This document shows, piece after piece, positions 13,109-20,330 of a stretch of DNA of 30,203 nucleotides (its first letter is position 1; each line of letters begins with the position of its first letter). Both the position numbers and the translations under genes were made by a program. Under the pieces are notes generated by a model, which ran no database searches, was not told where the DNA came from, and saw only the letters and a list, made by a program, of their open reading frames with translations. The stretch comes from a virus. Location of the stretch: IMG/VR virus record IMGVR_UViG_3300025133_004616, positions 1-30,203 of that record; one strand, 5' to 3'.

Positions 13109-13708
13109 TTACAAATCCGTACATGATGGGCAACTAGACCCGTCCTCACAGTTACATTGTGGTGTATCAAAATCTACCAATACTGGTTTACCGTTTTTAC
13201 TAGGTTCCTCAACAACAACAACCTCATTTTTAGGTTTTTTAGTTTCTGGTGAATCTTCAACTGGTTCTGTTTTAGTAGTTTCTTCAGTTGACTTCTCAGC
13301 TTCAACCTCAGCATCTAAGTCATAACCAGAATTCAAATCCATATAATCTTCGGGTATTGTAAATTTTAAACCATTTAATTTAGATAGTTCAGTTTTATTA
13401 AATAAAGATTTAAGTTCAGACACTTTCGTCTTGAATAGCTCATTCTTCATTTCACGTTCTTTATTAAGTTTTATTGAACGCTTAATAAAGTCTAATAAAT
13501 CATCAATACTTGTTTTTGGTTTCTCGGAATAAACAACACACCTAACGGTTTTTGTTTCAACGCCCTCTTTAATCGCCTTGAAACTTATACTCTCTGATTT
13601 TGGAACGCCCCAATCTACTGGGAACTCCACCTCAACCACAGGGGTTTTATCGTACCTTATTGTTGAAACATACGGATTCAACTCATCTAAACTTTCTTGT
13701 ATTGTCAT
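13109..13708 (-). CDS. Hypothetical protein with acidic linker and C-terminal Cys cluster
   Basis: 199 residues. Residues 1-130 look like a folded domain with a basic helix (FIKRSIKLNKEREMKNELFK). Residues 133-175 are a Glu/Thr/Pro-rich linker. The end carries QCNCEDGSSCPSCTDL, four Cys that could bind one zinc ion. Not recognised. The layout resembles an adaptor with a flexible metal-binding tail. Confidence 0.72.
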   Translation of the reverse strand: MTIQESLDELNPYVSTIRYDKTPVVEVEFPVDWGVPKSESISFKAIKEGVETKTVRCVVYSEKPKTSIDDLLDFIKRSIKLNKEREMKNELFKTKVSELKSLFNKTELSKLNGLKFTIPEDYMDLNSGYDLDAEVEAEKSTEETTKTEPVEDSPETKKPKNEVVVVEEPSKNGKPVLVDFDTPQCNCEDGSSCPSCTDL

Positions 13709-13719
13709 CTATAAAACCT

Positions 13720-13932
13720 TTAAAATGTAACACCAGTTACAATACACATTATAATATATGATAAGGAAAATCCCAATATCAATACTTGTTTATTACTTAT
13801 TGAGTACTTGCTACTTTCACCTCTTCTAGCAACAATAAATGATTGTATAAAAAAATACAAATGTCTTACCAGATTTAATGTTGATAATGCCAATAACATT
13901 ATCATTAATTTATTAATGAATAATAGTAACAT
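13720..13932 (-). CDS. Small two-segment membrane protein
   Basis: Seventy residues with hydrophobic stretches at about 1-32 and 49-68, separated by a basic loop (ARRGESSKYSISNKQ). Its ATG shares a base with the stop of the H1-like gene (TAATG), so it is likely translated by re-initiation. A holin-like role is possible from size and topology, but nothing specific supports it. Confidence 0.65.
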   Translation of the reverse strand: MLLLFINKLMIMLLALSTLNLVRHLYFFIQSFIVARRGESSKYSISNKQVLILGFSLSYIIMCIVTGVTF

Positions 13933-14111
13933 TACAACGACTTTCTTAGTTGTGAAATATCCAATCGAATACCCTGTGCAATCTTTTTAATATCTTGTAA
14001 ACCTACCCTAGCTCTAACACCAGCAGACTTATTACCCTTTTCATAGAACTTTTCAATGTCTTCATCAATTGATTTGACGATTTCCTTTAATTTTGTGAAT
14101 TCTTCTTTCAT
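13932..14111 (-). CDS. Histone H1-like (Hc1-type) DNA-binding protein
   Basis: Fifty-nine residues: a helical start MKEEFTKLKEIVKSIDEDI, then KFYEKGNKSAGVRARVGLQD and IKKIAQGIRLDISQLRKSL. This closely follows the histone H1-like family common in Bacteroidota (FYEKGNKAAGTRVRKGMQ-type core), including length and domain order. Such proteins bind DNA non-specifically and may compact it. In a phage it could package, protect or reorganise phage or host DNA; that is inferred. It heads a pair with the membrane protein (TAATG). It is a short gene that is easily missed. Confidence 0.85.
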   Translation of the reverse strand: MKEEFTKLKEIVKSIDEDIEKFYEKGNKSAGVRARVGLQDIKKIAQGIRLDISQLRKSL

Positions 14112-14123
14112 TTTAATTTATTT

Positions 14124-14345
14124 TTATTCATTATTATCGCTTGGCGGATTAACAATATTATTTTGAATCTCTTGCCATTTTTGAATCTTCATGGATAACA
14201 TCACTTGTTTTTCTAAAACGTCATCAATCTCTTTAACCAAACAATCTGTTTGTGATGTCTTGTCATTTATCAATCGTTCCAAATCATTATCCAATTTAAC
14301 TTGCTCATACGCAAGTTTACTTAAAACTATGTTAAATATCCGCAT
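14124..14345 (-). CDS. Coiled-coil hypothetical protein
   Basis: Seventy-three residues, predicted as two helices with heptad-like spacing (YEQVKLDNDLERLINDK and VKEIDDVLEKQVMLSMKIQKW), and an Asn/Ser-rich tail. No domain recognised. The ATG at 14345 is supported by position 31 bases after the neighbour's stop. Confidence 0.68.
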   Translation of the reverse strand: MRIFNIVLSKLAYEQVKLDNDLERLINDKTSQTDCLVKEIDDVLEKQVMLSMKIQKWQEIQNNIVNPPSDNNE

Positions 14346-14376
14346 AACCTAATTATAATTAAACTATCTATAAAAA

Positions 14377-14859
14377 TCAAGCCCTTATTGGTTGTTTCTC
14401 GTTTATTGACGCTTCGAATAGTTTATAAACTGATAATAGACAATCAATATCAGCCTTTGTCTTAGTGGCATTGTAATCAAACAATTGCTTCCAGAATAAA
14501 TATATATTATCTATTTTATCTTTACAACTTATCTTATTTGGCATGGAATAATAAACCTCAACCAAAAATTCCCTATAGTATTCCCTTAACTCAATTAGAG
14601 TACCTAAATTAATATCTTCTGATTTAAAAGTGTCTACCGTTTTTTCAAAACACCAATTAAAATGTTTCGATTGTTGTTCCTCGTTGGTTATATCATCACC
14701 CATGTATGTATCAAAACAATATTTTAACAGTGTTAATATAAAATCACCATACAAGGATACTCTTTGATGTACCACACCTTCGTTATTTAGCGTTATCAGA
14801 ACACTTTCTTTTGATATTGGTGACTGTATATAATTAAAAAATTCATTGAACTTGCTCAT
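14377..14859 (-). CDS. Hypothetical protein
   Basis: 160 residues, helical and rich in aromatic and acidic residues (LLKYCFDTYMGDD, HFNWCFEKTVDTF, YYREFLVEVYYS). No signal peptide, transmembrane segment or catalytic motif is seen. It lies between the endolysin and the small coiled-coil gene. Function unknown. Confidence 0.7.
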   Translation of the reverse strand: MSKFNEFFNYIQSPISKESVLITLNNEGVVHQRVSLYGDFILTLLKYCFDTYMGDDITNEEQQSKHFNWCFEKTVDTFKSEDINLGTLIELREYYREFLVEVYYSMPNKISCKDKIDNIYLFWKQLFDYNATKTKADIDCLLSVYKLFEASINEKQPIRA

Positions 14860-14913
14860 CCTTATCTAACTTTATCTTTGGATGAATATAACTAATTAAC
14901 TAAATTTGTAAAC

Positions 14914-15606
14914 TTAGAATGATGTTAACATCTGTATTAGTTCTGGTTGTGGGTACACATCAAATTTATCAGTTCTAACTGATGTATGTGACCATACACC
15001 CCAATCACCATTCAATGCGTGGTCATTCAACCCAAAACCTTCACCATTCGGCTCTTCAGCATATTCAGGAAGACCACATCTTAATTCAATACCGTACTTA
15101 TCGTTAAGATATAACATAAGCTCACGTACTGATTCTAACTGTTTGTCGCTATATTTTTGGTAGTATTGGTAACCTTTGAAGTCAAACCCTAAGTCGCAAA
15201 CCTGTGACTCATTAACAACCGAATTAACATAGGTAAGGTACTTACCGTCAGAAGTCTTTGTAAGTGGTCCGTAATTGCATATCTCAATACCAATGGATGT
15301 CTTATTCAACAATGTATTATTACTTGTCTTAAGACCTAAATGATACGCCCAATAGTCTTCATCAAACGCCCTGAATATTTTACCATCCATACCGTCTTTA
15401 TCAGTACCATTTTTATCTAAACCACCAACAACAAACGCTGTTGCAACTCTTATCCGACCATTGCTTGAGTTTCGGTCCCTATTCCAAGCATCAATTGTCC
15501 AATCAGCTCTATGAGAACCAGCTGTGGCATGTAAAAAGATTATGTTCTTTTCAGCTTTCTCTTTTACATATTCACCGTCTTGTAGTATTCTATCAGTTAT
15601 CTCCAA
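14914..15606 (-). CDS. N-acetylmuramoyl-L-alanine amidase (endolysin, Amidase_2)
   Basis: 230 residues with the Amidase_2 (T7 lysozyme-like) core. The first zinc His is in FLHATAG near residue 26. The core strands follow (RIRVATAFVVGG, SIGIEICNYGPL), and the second His plus Asp are in SHTSVRTDKFDVYPQ. It cleaves the amide bond between MurNAc and the stem peptide. No signal peptide is seen, so export needs a holin or another route. No ATG fits the N-terminus; a TTG at 15606 is the likely start and the domain begins shortly after. The spanin-like pair at 18435-19299 would complete lysis. Confidence 0.88.
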   Translation of the reverse strand: MEITDRILQDGEYVKEKAEKNIIFLHATAGSHRADWTIDAWNRDRNSSNGRIRVATAFVVGGLDKNGTDKDGMDGKIFRAFDEDYWAYHLGLKTSNNTLLNKTSIGIEICNYGPLTKTSDGKYLTYVNSVVNESQVCDLGFDFKGYQYYQKYSDKQLESVRELMLYLNDKYGIELRCGLPEYAEEPNGEGFGLNDHALNGDWGVWSHTSVRTDKFDVYPQPELIQMLTSF

Positions 15607-15639
15607 AACTATTTACCGTTTTTTCTAAGCGTGTTGGAT

Positions 15640-17139
15640 TTACTTATCCTCAGACTCCTTATCATCATGAGCATCTTTTTCCAAAGCCTCAATGTGTGCA
15701 TAATCGTCTTTAGCAGCATCCTTAGCGGCATCTTTCATAGCCTCTTCAGTATTACCATCACCATCTAAGTCTAGAAAGTCTGGTTTATCGGTTTCAGCCA
15801 ATTGTTTAAAGTCATTTGCTTTGGACTCAACACCAAACGCTAGTTCCTTAACTTTGGCAAGCACATTTGCTGTAGGTCTATCCACCTCCGTTCGTAAACC
15901 TTGCACCTTTACGTCATTATTATCCTTAAATATTTTAATTTCTTCCATTTTATATCCATCCCAAATAACAACATCCACAAAGTTTGGATTATCATACTCC
16001 TTTATCTTGGCCACTTTACCCTCTCGACCTAAACCGTCTGTTGGTAGGTACTTTACCTCCGTACCGATAACTGGTTTATATTTCAACTCATTAGCGGTAT
16101 CAACTAACGCCGCACCCTTTCTATCACCCCTTTCTAGTCCAGCATCACGTACAGAATCATATGTTTCAGGTGATAGCTCTTGTAGATGTTCACCACCTTC
16201 ACCTTCGGTAATAATGGTTCTGGTTTTTTTAATCATGTCAGCAAATGCTTGATTCTCATCAAGTCTTTGTGAACCTTTAAGGTTACCCAAAGTATCTTGT
16301 GATTTGAAATTCATAAGGTGTTTGATTTTATCAAAGTCCTCTTTAACCAAATTGTCATCGTATGCGTTTAGAACTATAGCAGTACCTTCATTCAATGAAC
16401 CTTCCCATCGGATTTTATAATGCTCATTACCATCGGTCATTTCAAATACCTTGTTATCCACCTTGTATGATTCTGGAATTACGTTAAGTGCTGTTTCAAT
16501 ACCATTGAAAGCCTTCTTGAACTTTAATCTTTTCATTTTAGTTGTTTCTTTTATTTCTGATTTATTATTAGTATTATCTTCACTTATAGCGATAGATTTT
16601 GCTTTTTTATTAGTTATAGAGCTATCTTTAAAGTCTGTAGCATTAACACTAGTTGTGTTTTTGTTACTTAATTCACTAGCAGCATCTCGTTTCTTCTTTG
16701 AACGTTCAATCTTACTTACCAAGTCCTTTCCGAATTCTGGACCAGTAAAGCCTTGTTGTTTTGGCACAACGTTAGCCCATTCTGGATTATTACCCATATT
16801 ATTTGAACCTTCAATAGCTTCTTTAGCTCTTTGGCTGAACTTCTCGGATGGTTTTCTATCATAGTTCAACATCTCCATACCATTACGAATTTCCATGTCC
16901 TCATGGTATTCAACCTCATTCTCATAATCATAGTTGAACTTTGGTTCTTCTATCGCATCTTCAGTTGATGATGTTGACGCTTTTTCATAGTCTTCCATCT
17001 TTTTTGCAACCTCTTTGTAATAGTCGTCATTTTCCTTTTTATCCTTAGCCTTTACTTTGTCAGTAATTGCAAGTCCAACAGGTTTTGCCTCCGACAATGC
17101 GGATTCCATCAATACTTTCTTTAATAATTCTTTATCCAT
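15640..17139 (-). CDS. Large acidic virion- or assembly-type hypothetical protein
   Basis: 499 residues, charged and largely low in hydrophobicity. It starts MDKELLKKVLMESALSEAK, a helical start shared in style with other proteins in this block. Residues 1-190 are Lys/Glu/Ser-rich and probably disordered. A more ordered beta-rich part (VIPESYKVDNKVFEMTDGNE, then YKPVIGTEVKYLPTDGLGREGK) follows, and an Asp/Ala/Lys-rich tail ends the protein. I infer a scaffold or core-type structural protein from size, composition and the neighbouring amidase. No homologue is recognised. A TATTTATA motif lies 18 bases upstream of the ATG. Confidence 0.72.
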   Translation of the reverse strand: MDKELLKKVLMESALSEAKPVGLAITDKVKAKDKKENDDYYKEVAKKMEDYEKASTSSTEDAIEEPKFNYDYENEVEYHEDMEIRNGMEMLNYDRKPSEKFSQRAKEAIEGSNNMGNNPEWANVVPKQQGFTGPEFGKDLVSKIERSKKKRDAASELSNKNTTSVNATDFKDSSITNKKAKSIAISEDNTNNKSEIKETTKMKRLKFKKAFNGIETALNVIPESYKVDNKVFEMTDGNEHYKIRWEGSLNEGTAIVLNAYDDNLVKEDFDKIKHLMNFKSQDTLGNLKGSQRLDENQAFADMIKKTRTIITEGEGGEHLQELSPETYDSVRDAGLERGDRKGAALVDTANELKYKPVIGTEVKYLPTDGLGREGKVAKIKEYDNPNFVDVVIWDGYKMEEIKIFKDNNDVKVQGLRTEVDRPTANVLAKVKELAFGVESKANDFKQLAETDKPDFLDLDGDGNTEEAMKDAAKDAAKDDYAHIEALEKDAHDDKESEDK

Positions 17140-17157
17140 TTTTTTTTTCAGTATATC

Positions 17158-17165
17158 TATAAATA
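17158..17165 (-). promoter_or_regulatory. TATTTATA motif upstream of the large acidic protein gene
   Basis: Reads TATTTATA on the minus strand inside TTATATTTATAG, 18 bases before the ATG at 17139. No TTG is present 20 bases upstream, unlike the host-type promoters in this window. Confidence 0.4.
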
Positions 17166-17192
17166 TAAACCTTTTAGTTAAAGTGGTTTATT

Positions 17193-18104
17193 TTAACCCT
17201 TTTGGTTGGATATTATCGACTTAGGTGTCTTTGTTAATTTAACAACACCTGAATCTCCACTATTACAACCACCGTTTTGGGCAACCTTATTGTTATTTAG
17301 TTTAACACAATCATCAAAATCTACAAACTCACCATCTGGCCATGCTGTTGATTTTAGATTGGTAACATTATCTATACCTTCGTTTTTTGCTAACTTATTT
17401 GTCTGATAAACATCAATATTCTGAACGTATGGGCCAACCTTTGTACCCTTTTTTGTTGGTGCAAAACCTGGCGCATCATACTCACCAGCACTTTCCATTA
17501 CATCTACCTCGCTAAACTCTTCTTCAGAATCTGAAATTATACCACCAATAGCAACGCTAGGTGAACCTCCAGTGGTACTGGTCATTTTACCTATAGGTAG
17601 CTTTAATTCACCTTTACCATCATCACTTGAACTAAGTGGACCCACGAATGCCCCAGAAGCTCCACCAGCAGTAGTAGTTGCTTCATTTGTATTATATAAC
17701 TCACTAATGAATTCATCTATCATTCTTTTTTTATCTTCAACTGGTGAGTTGATAAACTCATCGTTAGCAATATTCTCTATATCTTCAGGTGAGATACCGA
17801 TTGATTGTAGGGTTGGTGATACCGCCTTTACTTCAATACCTGACAACGCATTTTTCAATACTGATAGTATTTCTCTCTTTAGTTCGTTAGCATCAACAGT
17901 TGGTTCAACACCTTCTTTAAATTTATAAGGTGGTACACCAAAACTAGATGCGTTCTTTTTAAAGTTGGCAACAACAGCGTCTGAACCAGACTTAACCTCA
18001 CATAATCGATTAAATTGTTCTGAGGTTAATTTAAGTGTTTTATTTTTAGCACCTATTTTTTTTAATAGTGTCGCTTGTGATTCAGTTATTTTTAGTCGTT
18101 TCAT
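17193..18104 (-). CDS. Probable virion-associated hypothetical protein
   Basis: 303 residues. The N-terminus MKRLKITESQATLLKKIG resembles other short helical starts in this block. A Ser/Gly/Thr-rich central linker (about residues 145-200) separates a helical first half from a C-terminal domain that contains DDCVKLNNNKVAQNGGCNSGDSG with two possible disulfide or metal Cys. No enzyme motif. The ATG shares a base with the preceding stop (TAATG). A structural role is inferred from position and low-complexity content. Confidence 0.72.
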   Translation of the reverse strand: MKRLKITESQATLLKKIGAKNKTLKLTSEQFNRLCEVKSGSDAVVANFKKNASSFGVPPYKFKEGVEPTVDANELKREILSVLKNALSGIEVKAVSPTLQSIGISPEDIENIANDEFINSPVEDKKRMIDEFISELYNTNEATTTAGGASGAFVGPLSSSDDGKGELKLPIGKMTSTTGGSPSVAIGGIISDSEEEFSEVDVMESAGEYDAPGFAPTKKGTKVGPYVQNIDVYQTNKLAKNEGIDNVTNLKSTAWPDGEFVDFDDCVKLNNNKVAQNGGCNSGDSGVVKLTKTPKSIISNQKG

Positions 18105-18349
18105 TATACTGATTTATTTGATAGTGAACTTCTCCAAAAATTTCTTTTTATCCAGAGATTCTTATATAGTTGTGTCAGCACGTTTTTGGTTATATCGACA
18201 ACCTTATCTTCCAACTCTTTATCATTCTTTAGTTTAGCCTTGATTATCTTTCCAATCTTATCTTCAAGGTCTTTAGAGTTAATGATATAAGTCTTAACTT
18301 CCGTTTTATCGGTTTTTGTTATCGCCTCATTTATTTTATGATTACTCAT
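18104..18349 (-). CDS. Small charged hypothetical protein
   Basis: Eighty-one residues, Lys-rich and helical (DLEDKIGKIIKAKLKNDKELEDK), coupled by TAATG to the next gene. A TATTTATC-like box lies about 15-25 bases upstream, in the 85-base gap that also holds the terminator of the spanin-like genes. Function unknown. Confidence 0.7.
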   Translation of the reverse strand: MSNHKINEAITKTDKTEVKTYIINSKDLEDKIGKIIKAKLKNDKELEDKVVDITKNVLTQLYKNLWIKRNFWRSSLSNKSV

Positions 18350-18387
18350 GGTTTAATTAAGTTATATAGATAAATATAACGATTAAA

Positions 18388-18422
18388 CAAAAAAACCTAA
18401 CCATATGGTTAGGTTTTACACT
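18388..18422 (-). terminator. Intrinsic terminator after the spanin-like genes
   Basis: A perfect 11-bp stem (18392-18402 with 18407-18417, AAAACCTAACC/GGTTAGGTTTT) has an ATAT loop. On the minus strand a T run of seven follows. It lies 13 bases past the stop of 18435-19004. It is nearly symmetrical and may work in both directions. Confidence 0.85.
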
Positions 18423-18434
18423 AAAAATATTATA

Positions 18435-19004
18435 TTACCTTAAAGTGAAACCAACTATTATTCCAACAGCAACACCACCGATACCCGCACCGATGAACCC
18501 AAAGGCCTTTTTTAGTTTTTCCCTTCTAACTTGCTTCTCAACATTTTCTATCGTTAAATCTTTAAAAGTACCGATTTCCTCTAGATTATTTAGTATTCCT
18601 TGAAGTCTTAGATTTTGTTCGTCACACAACTCACTTTGTTTTTGTAACTCTTTTATCTTTTTGATATTAAGTGTTATTGCTGACGCTTGTAATGAGTCTC
18701 GTTTAGTATAACCTGGTAATATGCTATCAACGATTAACTCATAATCTAACAAGTCTGTTAAGAATATCTTAGCATCTTCAATATGCATATGAAGATACAT
18801 GTTACCAGCAGAATCAGCCGTACCAATTATAGTACCTCTCGGTATGTCTCGCATGTATGTTGACGCACTGGATGTTCGGTATTCACCTCTTATCCGTTCT
18901 CCGTTTGAGATACTTTGTGAGTTCCCCAGCAATGGAATCATTAGGAAGATTACTAACAAAAGGTTCTTTACTACGCCTGTTTTTATTGAACTTATAAATT
19001 TCAT
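18435..19004 (-). CDS. Secreted protein with C-terminal membrane anchor, overlapping the Rz-like gene (possible outer spanin)
   Basis: 189 residues from the ATG at 19004; a GTG three codons earlier is also possible. The N-terminus has a signal peptide (basic start, hydrophobic core LLLVIFLMIPLLG, then NSQS). There is no lipobox Cys. The middle is helical, and the end has a glycine-rich transmembrane segment (FGFIGAGIGGVAVGIIVGF). Its start lies inside the upstream gene in another frame, as in Rz/Rz1 pairs. With signal peptide and C-terminal anchor the layout also recalls unimolecular spanins, although those are lipoproteins. The spanin role is inferred. Confidence 0.6.
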   Translation of the reverse strand: MKFISSIKTGVVKNLLLVIFLMIPLLGNSQSISNGERIRGEYRTSSASTYMRDIPRGTIIGTADSAGNMYLHMHIEDAKIFLTDLLDYELIVDSILPGYTKRDSLQASAITLNIKKIKELQKQSELCDEQNLRLQGILNNLEEIGTFKDLTIENVEKQVRREKLKKAFGFIGAGIGGVAVGIIVGFTLR

Positions 19005-19299
19005 AGTTAACACTTTTCAATTCTTTATTTATATTATCTAAACCCTTATCAATCTGGTCCGTTATTTTCTTTGAGATTTCTTTCTCCTTTTCTAAACTTT
19101 CAAAGTCAGTTATAAGTTGCTTATTCTCAATTTTTAACGTGACTATCTCAGTTTCATAACGCTCAACCACTGGTGATTTATAGAATACTAGAAAATATAC
19201 TAAAGTACCAATTAATAACAACCCCATAATAACATTAAGTGTTGTCGAAGTACTGACTTGCCTAAGATGGGCCTTTATATAATCGTTTTTATTTTCCAT
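18883..19299 (-). CDS. Inner-membrane coiled-coil protein (Rz-like i-spanin candidate)
   Basis: 138 residues. One transmembrane segment near residues 22-42 (LNVIMGLLLIGTLVYFLVFY) is followed by a long periplasmic coiled coil rich in Glu and Lys (residues 50-110). This is the topology of phage i-spanins. The next gene begins about 120 bases before this one stops, in a different frame, another spanin hallmark. The proteins would link inner and outer membranes in the last step of lysis. Family membership is judged on topology and overlap, not on sequence similarity. Confidence 0.62.
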   Translation of the reverse strand: MENKNDYIKAHLRQVSTSTTLNVIMGLLLIGTLVYFLVFYKSPVVERYETEIVTLKIENKQLITDFESLEKEKEISKKITDQIDKGLDNINKELKSVNYEIYKFNKNRRSKEPFVSNLPNDSIAGELTKYLKRRTDKR

Positions 19300-19303
19300 T
19301 AAA

Positions 19304-19717
19304 CTATTTTAAATCACCAGACTGGCTTAACATTTCTTGTGACCAACTATCAGCAAATTTTACTAGGTTGGTTAGTATTCCAGTGGTTTCTTCATCCACA
19401 GGCACACCATCCATTTTAATTACTAGCTGGTCATTTGGATTTCCTCCAGCATTCATTGTGAAATTAATCACATTATTTATACGACCATTCCAAGTTGCAC
19501 GACCAGCGTCATTATCAATACTTATCGTGTTATCCCTGATATCCGCTGTGCCTAGGAATTCAGTTAATTTCTTTAATTGTTCCTTTTCATTAGATGATAG
19601 ACTAGGCTTATCAGTGGACATATCCTCAGTTTCTTCTTGTTCGCGAATAAGTTTTGACTCATTCAATTTCTGAATAATAGTTTTAGTAATGTCGTGTTCG
19701 TTAATCAGTGATTTCAT
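19304..19717 (-). CDS. Hypothetical protein, virion-type N-terminus
   Basis: 137 residues from the ATG at 19717 (MKSLINEHDITKTIIQKLNES). The frame opens seven codons earlier, but this start matches the short basic helical starts of neighbours and overlaps the previous gene by only 17 bases. A disordered acidic segment follows, then a folded part (FLGTADIRDNTISIDNDAGR ... FTMNAGGNPNDQLVIKMDG). Function unknown. Confidence 0.7.
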   Translation of the reverse strand: MKSLINEHDITKTIIQKLNESKLIREQEETEDMSTDKPSLSSNEKEQLKKLTEFLGTADIRDNTISIDNDAGRATWNGRINNVINFTMNAGGNPNDQLVIKMDGVPVDEETTGILTNLVKFADSWSQEMLSQSGDLK

Positions 19718-20330
19718 TCTTTTTATTTTTAATCTCAATTATTTTTTTAAACTCACCAAAGTTCCATGATGCTGATAAATCCAAATAATGTTTACCAAAA
19801 TTACTTCGATATAACACACCTTCAAACGTATTGGCGTTTTCTATTTTGATTCCATGTCCAACAACATTAGTTGGTATATCGAATCTATTACATAAATATC
19901 TTACTAATTCGGAAACAGCATTAAATTGTTCTTTTGTATAATTATCCCAAAAATCATACCCTCGCCATTTCTTAAAAGCTATATCCTCATCAGTGTGGAT
20001 GTCATTTAACCAATTAACTAAATTACCATCATCAATCTTAAGTCTTAAAAATCCTATATTTTCTAGCGTGATTGATATTGTCTCTTCATCAAATCGATTA
20101 TTAAAAACTTTTGCCGTATAATCAGTGTCTAAATGTTGGTATGTGTCACCTTTCTTGTTAACTGTAAAATGCGTAACTTTATCGTTGGCACCACAAACCC
20201 TATTATTCCAACCCTGAACATGATTCATTCCATAGTTATATGAATTTGCGATTACTATTCTCTTCTTTTTTTTTCGGCTCTTAATGAAATTACCAACATT
20301 TAGTTTATGTGTAGTATTATCAATCTTCAT
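19701..20330 (-). CDS. Amidase_2-like protein lacking the first zinc histidine
   Basis: 209 residues from the ATG at 20330, which shares a base with the previous TGA (TGATG). The layout follows N-acetylmuramoyl-L-alanine amidases: THFTVNKKGDTYQHLD, ETISITLENIGFL, YTKEQFNAVSELVRYLCNRF, VVGH and a final KHYLDLSASWNF. The place of the first ligand (normally VIHHT or similar) reads IVIANSYNYG, so the first zinc His is missing. It may be inactive, use a nearby His, or serve as a peptidoglycan-binding virion protein. The active endolysin is at 14914-15606. Confidence 0.7.
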   Translation of the reverse strand: MKIDNTTHKLNVGNFIKSRKKKKRIVIANSYNYGMNHVQGWNNRVCGANDKVTHFTVNKKGDTYQHLDTDYTAKVFNNRFDEETISITLENIGFLRLKIDDGNLVNWLNDIHTDEDIAFKKWRGYDFWDNYTKEQFNAVSELVRYLCNRFDIPTNVVGHGIKIENANTFEGVLYRSNFGKHYLDLSASWNFGEFKKIIEIKNKKNEITD

